Positions 33,301 to 42,706 of a DNA stretch of 64,000 bases are shown here, piece after piece (position 1 is the first letter of the stretch; each line of letters begins with the position of its first letter). The position numbers and the translations under genes were made by a program. The notes under the pieces were generated by a model. That model saw only the letters and a program-made list of their open reading frames with translations, did no database searches and was not told the origin of the DNA. The DNA is from Prostheceraeus crozeri (taxonomy: Eukaryota > Platyhelminthes > Polycladida > Euryleptidae), in NCBI GenBank assembly GCA_907163375.1, contig CAJQUW010005721.1:1-64000 (forward strand), in the 5' to 3' direction.

Positions 33301-34695
33301 TGCCTATCAAATGATTGAAAACTCACTGCCTATCAAATGATTGAAAACTCACTGCCAATCAAATGATTGAAAACTCACTGCCAATCAAATGATTGAAAAC
33401 TCACTGCCTATCAAATGATTGAAAACTCACTGCCTATCAAATGATTGGAAACTCACTGCCTATATGATTGAAAACTCACTGCCTATCAAATGATTGGAAA
33501 CTCACTGCCTATCAAATGATAACTCACTGCCTATCAAATGATTGGAAACTCACTGCCTATCAAATGATTGGAAACTCACTGCCTATCAAATGATTGAAAA
33601 CTCACTGCCTATCAAATGACTGAAAACTCACTGCCTATCAAATGATTGGAAACTCACTGCCTATCAAATGATTGGAAACTCACTGCCTATCAAATGATTG
33701 AAAACTCACTGCCTATCAAATGACTGAAAACTCACTGCCTATCAAATGATTGGAAACTCACTGCCTATCAAATGATTGGAAACTCACTGCCTATCAAATG
33801 ATTGAAAACTCACTGCCTATCAAATGACTGAAAACTCACTGCCTATCAAATGATTGGAAACTCACTGCCTATCAAATGATTGGAAACTCACTGCCTATCA
33901 AATGATTGGAAACTCACTGCCTATCAAATGACTGAAAACTCACTGCCTATCAAATGACTGAAAACTCACTGCCTATCAAATGACTGAAAACTCACTGCCT
34001 ATCAAATGATTGAAAAATCACTGCCTATCAAATGATTGAAAACTCACTCCCTATCAAATGATTGAAAACTCACTGCCTATCAAATGACTGAAAACTCACT
34101 GCCTATCAAATGACTGAAAACTCACTGCCTATCAAATGATTGGAAACTCACTGCCTATCAAATGATTGAAAACTCACTCCCTATCAAATGATTGAAAACT
34201 CACTGCCTATCAAATGATTGGAAACTCACTGCCTATCAAATGATTGGAAACTCACTGCCTATCAAATGATTGAAAACTCACTGCCTATCAAATGATTGGA
34301 AACTCACTGCCTATCAAATGATTGGAAACTCACTGCCTATCAAATGATTGGAAACTCACTGCCTATCAAATGATTGGAAACTCACTGCCTATCAAATGAC
34401 TGAAAACTCACTGCCTATCAAATGATTGGAAACTCACTGCCTATCAAATGATTGAAAACTCACTGCCTATCAAATGACTGAAAACTCACTGCCTATCAAA
34501 TGATTGGAAACTCACTGCCTATCAAATGATTGGAAACTCACTGCCTATCAAATGATTGAAAACTGACTGCCTATCAAATGATTGAAAACTCACTGCCTAT
34601 CAAATGATTGGAAACTCACTGCCTATCAAATGATTGGAAACTCACTGCCTATCAAATGATTGAAAACTCACTGCCTATCAAATGATTGGAAACTC
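30364..34695. repeat. Long 26-bp minisatellite, about 165 units
   Basis: The unit is ACTCACTGCCTATCAAATGA plus TTGGAA, TTGAAA or CTGAAA. Units differ mainly at these few sites, so two to three variants are interspersed along 4.3 kb. Shortened units (AAATGATAACTCACTG) recur near 30371, 32878, 33239 and 33518 within matching flanks, which points to duplication of multi-unit blocks. On the gene strand every unit contains GGCAGTGAGTTT, a passable 5' splice site. It lies in the 29-kb intron. Confidence 0.95.
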
Positions 34696-35589
34696 ATTTT
34701 GCTGCTCAACATCAATTTACTTACAGATGGTACATAGGCCCTACAGCATATGATCATATAATCAGCAATTAGATTTTTAGAATGACTCTCAAGGCAACTA
34801 CACTCAACTACTAAGGATGGTAAAGTGCTCAAAACGATAAAATTTCTCACCCAAGCCCAGATACGAAATTCATCCTGGCCTAATATTTTGGGTCGAAAAA
34901 AGCGGCCCGCCTGCAGCTCTGCCTTGGCTACATGCCGTCATGGATTACTACGTGCAGGTGCGAGCTACGAGTAGGTGCTGAGATAGCCAAAAACACACAT
35001 TAAGGAAATACATCTTCTCTTCCAAATGACTTAAATTTCGAACTTTCGAGGTCCCCTGTTCAATCCAGAATGTTCAGATTATTTCGAAGCATACTCAGTC
35101 ATATGAAGAACATATAATTCATTATTTTGATTCCACGATGAGAGAAAGCAAATGGTTAACACACAGTTTTGATGATTCGCTTCATGTGATGATGATGCAT
35201 GTGTTGAAGGAAAATTGCGGCTGCCTAGTGACGCAAATCACAACTTAGTTACAGAAGAATGATCGTACCGAGAGGAACTTAGAATAGATATGATTTTTCT
35301 CGACGAGCATGTCATTTTCCATCAAAGTCAGATAAAAATAAGTTATAATAAGACAAATGGATGTTCGTTCTCGGTCTATGATCCAATCATTTTCGACTAT
35401 ACAACCATGCATGCAAGTCGGCGTTATAATCACAGTCACAATTCCTGACATTTGTACGTCAGTAGTCGGCATGAATAAGAATAAGCGACAGCAGCACTCA
35501 CTTCAATTTCTATGCTTCAAATATTTACTTTGGAGTGTCTCAGATCATCGCACACTCACTGACATAAAAATAAATATTTCGTCACACAC
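34696..35589. other. No gene recognised (intron)
   Basis: I looked here for an exon edge from which the adjacent array might have grown. The 60-codon minus frame at 34668-34850 runs into the array, but it has no acceptor or domain. Confidence 0.45.
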
Positions 35590-35660
35590 GGTGACATGTG
35601 ACGCCGTGGCTAGTGACGTGGATTAACGATCTGGAGGTGAAGGGTTCAAGTCTGAAGGGA
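35590..35660 (+). mobile_element. tRNA-like fragment
   Basis: CGTGGCTAGTGACGTGG resembles a box A region, and AGGGTTCAAGTCTG is a box B match shared with the element at 22572. It sits directly upstream of a family-2 SINE, so it may be the first head of a dimeric SINE. Confidence 0.35.
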
Positions 35661-35689
35661 GAGGATTCCTCAACGAGGCATAGTGAAGA

Positions 35690-35885
35690 ATGCTGATATG
35701 CTGTCTCGCTACATAATAGTGATGATGTCGATATCACTTGGCAGATGACTTCTGCCTTCACTCGCATTCCTTTTACATACCGTCAGCGTGGCCTAGTGAA
35801 GAAGGTGCGAGCTCGTCTCCACCGCGGACTTCGGTTCGATTCCTAGGTCAGGCGAGTGCGGTCGGGGAATCAAGGGAGTTGGTGT
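35690..35885 (+). mobile_element. tRNA-derived SINE, family 2
   Basis: It shares ATATGCTGTC, GATGACTTCTGCCTTCACTC and CGCATTCCTTTT upstream of the head with the copy at 21553. The head is GTCAGCGTGGCCTAGTGAAG, followed by a perfect box B (GGTTCGATTCC). The body continues to GGAGTTGGTGTCTTTT. Confidence 0.75.
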
Positions 35886-36184
35886 CTTTTATTGACTTAA
35901 TAGTTGTTATTCACTTTAGATATTCAATGATTGCTTGTTGACATTTGCAATGAGTTTTTGTGGCATTCCTTTATTGTTTCTCCCTATAAGCTGTGTATTC
36001 TTCTACAATATAATGACAATGGATTGTCGAACAGAATCTAGTTCCTTCTTGCGAATAATGAAGACTCAAAACAAGTTTTCTTGCTGACGATCAACAGAAA
36101 AATGATCTTGAAGTGAACTAGACGGTTTCAAGAATAGGAATTACATACTATATTTTATTTTGCTATCATTAGAATTCATCTATC

Positions 36185-36320
36185 AGTCCGGCAGGCAGAA
36201 CGAGCTTCTGCAGTGAACGAAGCAGAAAATCAGACTTTCACAGTATGATGTACATCCTATGGTTACTACGAATCTGCGAGTCTGCCAAGTTCTGTCTGGT
36301 TTCTCTTCTTGTCAGATAGG
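36185..36320 (-). repeat. Dispersed repeat that seeded the 76-bp array, copy
   Basis: In reverse orientation this matches 36655-36810. It has the same order of CAAGAAGAGGAAC-like, GGCAGACTCGCAGATTC, ATAGGATGTACATCAT, GAAAGTCTGATTTTC and GCAGAAGCTCG motifs. A third copy is at 46850-46975. Together they show a dispersed element of about 140 bp. Confidence 0.6.
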
Positions 36321-36654
36321 TTGAGAAAAAGGCACATTACCTGTAAATCCAATCGAAGCAGGCTCATTTTGGTTAAAATGAGATGTTCATTGAGCAAGTG
36401 AAAAGTAGTAAATTTAAAGCTTTATCATGCTCATGCACCTTTGTCTATGAAGCTAAACACATTCAAATTTAATAGTGGCAAAAACACCATTATGGTCAAT
36501 TTCAACCATGCTCTCGTATACATTGCTGATCAGAGGCATGATGAGAACATTTCTATTCAAAATAATATGGCTCTAGACTTAATATTTTTCGCTAAACAGC
36601 GTAGAAAATCTCATATTTGCCGAAAACTTCAGTCTGCTTTCCCCAATGGATTTG

Positions 36655-37787
36655 CACGTGTTTATCTTTCATACTGTATCACAAGAAGAGGAACTAACCA
36701 GAACTCGGCAGACGTGGAGATTCATAGTAGGCATAGGTTGTACATCATTCTATGAAAGTCTCATTGTCGGCCTCGTTCCCTGCACAAACTCCTGCCGGCT
36801 GCCGGACTATGAGGTGTACATCATTCTGTGAAAGTCTCATTGTCGGCCTCGTTCCCTGCACAAACTCCTGCCGGCTGCCGGACTATGAGGTGTACATCAT
36901 TCTATGAAAGTCTCATTTTCGGCCTCGTTCCCTGCAGAAACTCGTGCTGGTTGCCGGACTATGAGGTGTACATCATTCTGTGAAAGTCTCATTGTCGGCC
37001 TCGTTCCCTGCACAAACTCGTGCTGGCTGCAGGACTATGAGGTGTACATCATTCTGTGAAAGTCTCATTGTCGGCCTCGTTCCCTGCAGAAACTCGTGCT
37101 GGCTGCCGGACTATGAGGTGTACATCATTCTGCGAAAGTCTCATTGTCGGCCTCGTTCCCTGCAGAAACTCGTGCTGGCTGCCGGACTATGAGGTGTACA
37201 TCATTCTATGAAAGTCTCATTTTCGGCCTCGTTCCCTGCAGAAACTCGTGCTGGCTGCCGGACTATGAGGTGCACATCATTCTGTGAAAGTCTCATTGTC
37301 GGCCTCGTTCCCTGCACAAACTCGTGCTGGTTGCCGGACTATGAGGTGTACATCATTCTGTGAAAGTCTCATTCTCGGCCTCGTTCCCTGCAGAAACTCG
37401 TGCTGGCTGCCGGACTATGAGGTGTACATCATTCTGTGAAAGTCTCATTGTCGGCCTCGTTCCCTGCAGAAACTCGTGCTGGCTGCCGGACTATGAGGTG
37501 TACATCATTCTGTGAAAGTCTCATTTTCAGCCTCGTTCCCTGCAGAAACTCGTGCTGGCTGCCGCACTATAAGGTGTACATCATTCTGTGAAAGTCTCAT
37601 TGTCGGCCTCGTTCCCTGCAGAAACCCGTTCTGGCTGCCGGACTATGAGGTGTACATCATTCTGTGAAAGTCTCATTGTCGGTGTCGTTCCCTGCAGAAA
37701 CTCGTGCTGGCTGCCGGACTATGAGGTGTACATCATTCTGTGAAAGTCTCATTGTCGGTGTCGTTCCCTAAAGAAACTCGTGCTGGT
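36655..37787. repeat. 76-bp minisatellite growing out of a dispersed repeat
   Basis: 36655-36736 is single-copy sequence of the dispersed repeat seen at 36185 and 46850. From 36737 onward its last part is repeated about 14 times with a 76-bp period (GTGTACATCATTCTGTGAAA, GTCTCATTGTCGGCCTCG, TTCCCTGCAGAAACTCGTGC, TGGCTGCCGGACTATGAG). Unit variants (CACAAACTC versus CAGAAACTC, ATTGTCG versus ATTTTCG) are shuffled. A lone unit lies at 47945-48005. Confidence 0.9.
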
Positions 37788-38063
37788 AGGCGATGCAAAT
37801 AAAAAATTTATCATGCGATCAAAATCATGTCATGAAATATTCACCAATCATAATACATGTTTAAGTCACACCAATCAAGGAAAGTTACATAAATCAATTT
37901 AGAGCTGAAACGGAGTAAATCCCTAGATTAGCACATCTTTCCTTCATTAATATTGAGATCAAAAAATTTCAAAACTACATGTATCTCCTCCAATAGAAGA
38001 CATGAATTTCGCACTAACCTGGTATTTGTTACAATGTATGGCAGTTAACGGGAGGTGAATTCT

Positions 38064-38301
38064 ACGGCAATTATTTTCGACATTGAAAATATGCAGAAGA
38101 TTTTCTCTCCCTTTTATAGAATGCCAACAAATCAAAAACTACTTTTGTATCAGCGGATGCTTCGGGTCCAGACCCTTTTTCAACGGAAGAGGTATCAAAT
38201 GGGAACGGCCGCTGATTTTTTTGAGTTTTTGATTTGTTGGCATCATATAAAAGGAAGAGAAAACCTACTGTGTATTTTAAATACCGAAAATAATTGCCGT
38301 G
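38064..38301. mobile_element. Foldback MITE with 77-bp inverted repeats
   Basis: The left arm starts ACGGCAATTATTTTCG and ends CCAACAAATCAAAAACT. The right arm is its reverse complement with about 12 differences, leaving a loop of about 80 bp (AGCGGATGCTTCGGGTCCAG). The 110-codon frame over it arises because both arms happen to be open. It is not a gene. No clear target duplication is seen. Confidence 0.75.
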
Positions 38302-38518
38302 ATTTATTCCAATGTTTTATGATAACTAAGTACTTTTTTAGGATGTATCAAGATATTCATTTTTGGCGTTCACTTGCCACAAAGTAAAATAAGGATTTTC
38401 GAATAGGGACAAAGAATGTCGAATGTTCTTAGATAATTGAAGTTAAACCACTTTTCTTGAAAGGTTGATCCTCGTTGTGCTTAGTATACTGCACATGAAC
38501 ATAGGTAGAAAAAATATA

Positions 38519-38905
38519 AATGATGGCTTAACGTCACTACTGTCCTTCCTGGGGGCTTGGACGGTGCTGGCACAGTCAGACTTTAATCTGGAGCGTAGTG
38601 ATCTTTCAGTCCGGATACCCTTCCTGACGACTTCCAATGACACTTTCGGGGGTCGACCTCTGGACCGAGAGATTGCTAGGCCAAGCACTTAACCACTGTG
38701 CCACGGAGACCGGATGCCCTTCCTGACGACTTCCAATGACACTTTCGGGGGTCGACCTCTAGACCGAGAGATTGCTAGGCCAAGCACTTAACCACTGTGC
38801 CACGGAGACCGGATGCCCTTCCTGACGACTTCCAATGACACTTTCGGGGGTCGACCTCTGGACCGAGAGATTGCTAGGCCAAGCACTTAACCACTATGCC
38901 ACGTA
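38519..38905 (-). mobile_element. tRNA-derived SINE, family 1, with triplicated head
   Basis: A complete SINE in reverse orientation occupies 38519-38711. The head plus first body segment (about 99 bp) is then repeated twice more, each joined as GGAAGGGCATCCGGTCTCCG on the minus strand. The three heads are nearly identical, so the array is young or homogenised. The same head-to-head junction occurs at 51238-51770. Confidence 0.85.
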
Positions 38906-41008
38906 AATCACACGGAGACAAATATCCCATGATTACTGATTATGTTCTTGTTTATGTGAAAAATTCGAAACTTATTTTTGTCATACTTTTGTGTAGCAGT
39001 TTATTTATAGAACAGTATACTGCGGAGAACAGTTGTCTCTACAAAAGTTAGAACCAGTTTACAGGAACTCCGGTAGGTTGCTGATGACAAAGCTATTTCA
39101 AAAAAATAGCAGATTAGTCTCAAGATTTTGATGTCGTGTTGGCCAATTGGTTTAGACTCAAGTTAGAAATTGATACAAATGAAAACGAATGCATTGCAGA
39201 CATCCTATCATTTTATTTGACCACTAAAGCAGATTAATGCCCGCTCAGGAGATAATATTTACTCCAATGCACTGGAAGGTGCACAATCTATGCCAATTTT
39301 GACTGATATTGTCCTGCATTAGCATATCTAACTGGTTGCTACATTCGACATCACTTGCATGGATTTCTATATATAGTCTATATATATGATATAGTATATA
39401 GTATGTTGTGCAAGTATGTTCTTGATGTTATGTGATTCCAAATTCCCTCTTCAAATTCTCGAATATTTTGCAGCCAATTTTGCTGAATCTTTCAGCGTCT
39501 TTTGGGAAACAATGAAATGAAATACAGTAGTATGATCTTGTTTTCTATTTGGGTTCTACAATTTGTGCTACAACCATCGACAGCACATTTGAAAGTCACT
39601 TGAGAAAGTATAATCGTGATACTTAACAATCAACTGTCTTCAAAACAGCACTACTAATGTATGTAGATATCGGTAGTGTCTCATCCCGATATAGAATACT
39701 ATATAGAAATCCATGTCACTCAACAAGTTAAATTACTATTCAAATACTCTTGATAATCATAGACATATCAATCACAATCTGTCCTTGATCATCATAGCAC
39801 GTCGGCAAATAAAATTCTCTACGTAACTCGTGCATGAGATTGCTTCATTATAGCATTCGAACTCGTTAGATTTAAATAGCCCTCACCGTACGGCCTCGGA
39901 CATTTAAGATATCCAACCGGTGGAGTGCTATAAAGAAGCAATCAGGCACTAGTTGCGACAATAACCAATACATGAATTATAGCCTACTGAAGAATATGAA
40001 AATACCAGATAATAGATCGATTGATGTCTGTATTTGGGATGCAACAGCAACAGAACACTGCCAGGGTTCGTAGGCAACTCAACCATGTAAGGTAACGGAT
40101 TCCAATGAATATCTGTCTGATACAGATAAATATAATTCCCTGATTTCGACATCGGAAATGTCGGATAAATGTCCGCAGATGATAATTCTTGTTTCTTTAT
40201 TTACTGAAGGATGAAATTCCGAGTATGCAGCTAACATAGTAATTTGGATCGTCTAACCATGCTTGATTAAACAGCGGGCTATGTCTTCCATCTGACTTCA
40301 CAGATTGCTTGGAGGAGAGGATTTCTATGCTACATGGGAGAGATTGGGTGTGGTTGCCTCTGTAGGTTCGCCTAATATAATTCTTGAGATTTACTTTCAT
40401 TTTTCTTCCTCTAGTTCCATTATTTCACTGGGATTGTCTCCTGAACCGATCATGAAAGTGACACCAACAAGGTAAAAAGTATCTGTTGGAGAGCATGTAC
40501 ATCCGTCTCATCGACAACAGTCAACAAGAGAGTGTGAAACTTGACAATCCTTGGCATCATTTTCAATTCAAACATCAAAGCAACAAATCACCCTGACTCA
40601 TGACGGATTAGCTCTCATTTTCCAACAAGGGTGTGGCTGTTCGGGTCGTCAGTCATGTTATCTGTGCATGTTGACATCAATCGAAATGCTCTCAAGTTCT
40701 GCTGCTACCAATGTTGTAATCAACCTTCCTTCAAATGTTACAAATATCAGAGATATAACTGGTCAACATTAGCACCTACCTGAATAAGTGCGTATTTTTT
40801 ATTTGTAGGGCTATTTAAAGTCAAAAGTAGACATTTTCAGCTCGACGCAGTTCTCAGTAATGTTCACTGACATTGCTGAATATTTCTACTGTTGACTTGA
40901 CTTTGGCGCTGTAAAATACAGTTCTAATAATACAGTTGCTGAACTGAATTTGCCTTTATTGCGAAGATAAACCTGCAACAACGCCGAACTGGTCCAGACT
41001 GGTGCCAC
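38906..41008. other. No gene recognised (intron)
   Basis: It contains a short TA-rich microsatellite (39368-39410). No exon or terminal repeats are supported. Confidence 0.5.
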
Positions 41009-41789
41009 CACAGAATTAGACATGTCGTCTCTTCTTCTGTTTGACTAGAAGGGAAGCATTGGAACATGTAACGTAAATGAAATGGCACAATCTACTGACA
41101 TAATACCATAGCAATCGAACAATGAGCAGCCAGTTCAACATTAAACACGCCAAATTGTGCAAAGTTTCAGTGACTGTTATCAACCGGTGTTACGAGATTC
41201 AGTTTCCCTAGGTTTTAGTTTCCGATCGGAAAATAAAACCATGGTTTTAGCTTCCTAGTAGGAAAATGATACCAGGTTTTATTTTCCTATTAGGAAACTA
41301 GAAGCCGCATCACCAGGGGAAAACCAGTGGGAAACTAAAACACACTTAAAAATGTTGGGTTTAATTTTCCTATCGGAATATTAAACCATGGTTTTAGTTT
41401 CCGGTAGGAAACTGAGACAGAGGGAGAGAGAGAACTATAACACCGGATCACACAGCAAAGAGACACGGACGATGTCAAGTTCTACAGAGAAGTTTGCGAA
41501 CGTTTTTTCATGCGCCTGCTAACATTTTTAATAATGATCGGAGGCCTAAAAATATCGAGAAAACTTTTGCTCAATGATCTGAATTCTTTGAATATGAAGG
41601 AATCTTAACGATCGAAGCATTTTCGAGGAAATCACATCAATCCGCAACCGACGCACGACCATTTTTCCTATCTCTGCAAGGTATTAAAAATTTTCTTTTT
41701 GCCCACTTAATAAGTTCCCGCATGTGTCACTGTTTTGAATCAGTTTGCACTTCTATCAAAGTGATGCGGTTAAACAATCTAATTCTGTG
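41009..41789 (-). mobile_element. hAT-like MITE (520-bp family) split by a nested insertion
   Basis: It starts CACAGAATTAGAC and ends TCTAATTCTGTG. The two halves align with the intact copy at 53826-54338, with 259 bp added at the site that reads TCAACCGGATCAC in that copy. The hAT target duplication is not clear here. Older than its insert. Confidence 0.8.
41188..41442. mobile_element. 255-bp insertion made of serial palindromes, 4-bp TSD
   Basis: It interrupts the hAT MITE at CCGG, which is duplicated on both sides (41184-41187, 41443-41446). The ends are TGTTA and TAACA, followed by CAGTTTCC on both arms. The interior is five successive imperfect palindromes of about 30 bp, each of the type GGTTTTAGTTTCC...GGAAA.TAAAACC. 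No coding capacity. The 4-bp duplication with TGT..ACA ends does not by itself fix a superfamily. Confidence 0.65.
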
Positions 41790-42520
41790 GTGTTGCCTCT
41801 AAATCTTTATATATTCACAGGCGGCCGCAGCGCTCTCCATAGAAATAGATTGTTTATCTGAAGTCTAAGGTTTTATTGTCATCAATTTCTATGATGCTAT
41901 CCATCAGAAATAAGCTGTATCAGAAAAATAACAATAGAAATCGACAAAGCCATGACATCGTAAAGGGAATAAAGGTAGTTAATGATTGACCAATTAAAAG
42001 CTCAGTAACGCATGTGAGTCGTTTACAATTAGTTCTAAGGTAAAACGTGTGCGTCTTTTGCTTCACTTTGGTGCATACAAGCAATTCATTTAGACCTACA
42101 GTGTAGAACTACATTTTCAGAGACGCAATCCTGCCAACTGAAACGTCTGACTTCTATCCAAACGCACTCCAGTGGCGGTGGCTTTGTTGCAAAAGGCGCA
42201 AAACTTCTTAATTGATATATTAAGACGCAGGTTCTATTTAAGGGCGGGTTGTATGATTACTCCTTCAATTCGTGTGCGGCTTATATTCGAGAATATGTGA
42301 TATTCCTATTATAAAAGATATTACTTGACATCTATTCATTCAGAATTCTAGAAGCACGTAACCAAACAAGTTCCAGACAGATTATTTTAAAAATTCTTAC
42401 TAGCTCCGAATAAAAGTGCGTTGAATGTATTCATTAATATTAACAGGCCTCACACCAAGTAAGCATGCAAAAATAGGAGCCTTGAATAGACTATAAGTGC
42501 AAAAGTAGGACAATGACGTG
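41790..42520. other. No gene recognised (intron)
   Basis: A NotI-like GCGGCCGC site and a short GC patch at 41820 do not extend into a CpG-rich region. Nothing else is seen. Confidence 0.45.
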
Positions 42521-42706
42521 GTCTCCGTGGCACAGTGGTTAAGTGCTTGGCCTAGCAATCCTTTGGTCCAGAGGTCGAGCCCCGGAAGTGTCATTGGAAG
42601 TCGGCAGGAAGGGCATCCGGACTAAGAATACCATAACGCTCCAGAGAAGTCTGACCGTGTCAGCACAGTCTAAGCCCCAGGATGGGGGAGTAACGGCGTC
42701 AAAGCT
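42521..42706 (+). mobile_element. tRNA-derived SINE, family 1
   Basis: The head GTCTCCGTGGCACAGTGGTT has a perfect box A (TGGCACAGTGG) and box B-like AGGTCGAGCCCC. The body includes GGCAGGAAGGGCATCCGGAC and AACGCTCCAGAGAAGTCTGA, ending GGGGGAGTAACGGCGTCAAA. Single head. Confidence 0.85.

Noticed and set aside
30364-34695. CRISPR-like array
   Set aside because: Units are directly adjacent 26-bp repeats with no unique spacers, in a eukaryotic intron.
38055-38387. 110-codon hypothetical protein
   Set aside because: Almost entirely within a foldback MITE. The frame exists because the inverted arms are open.
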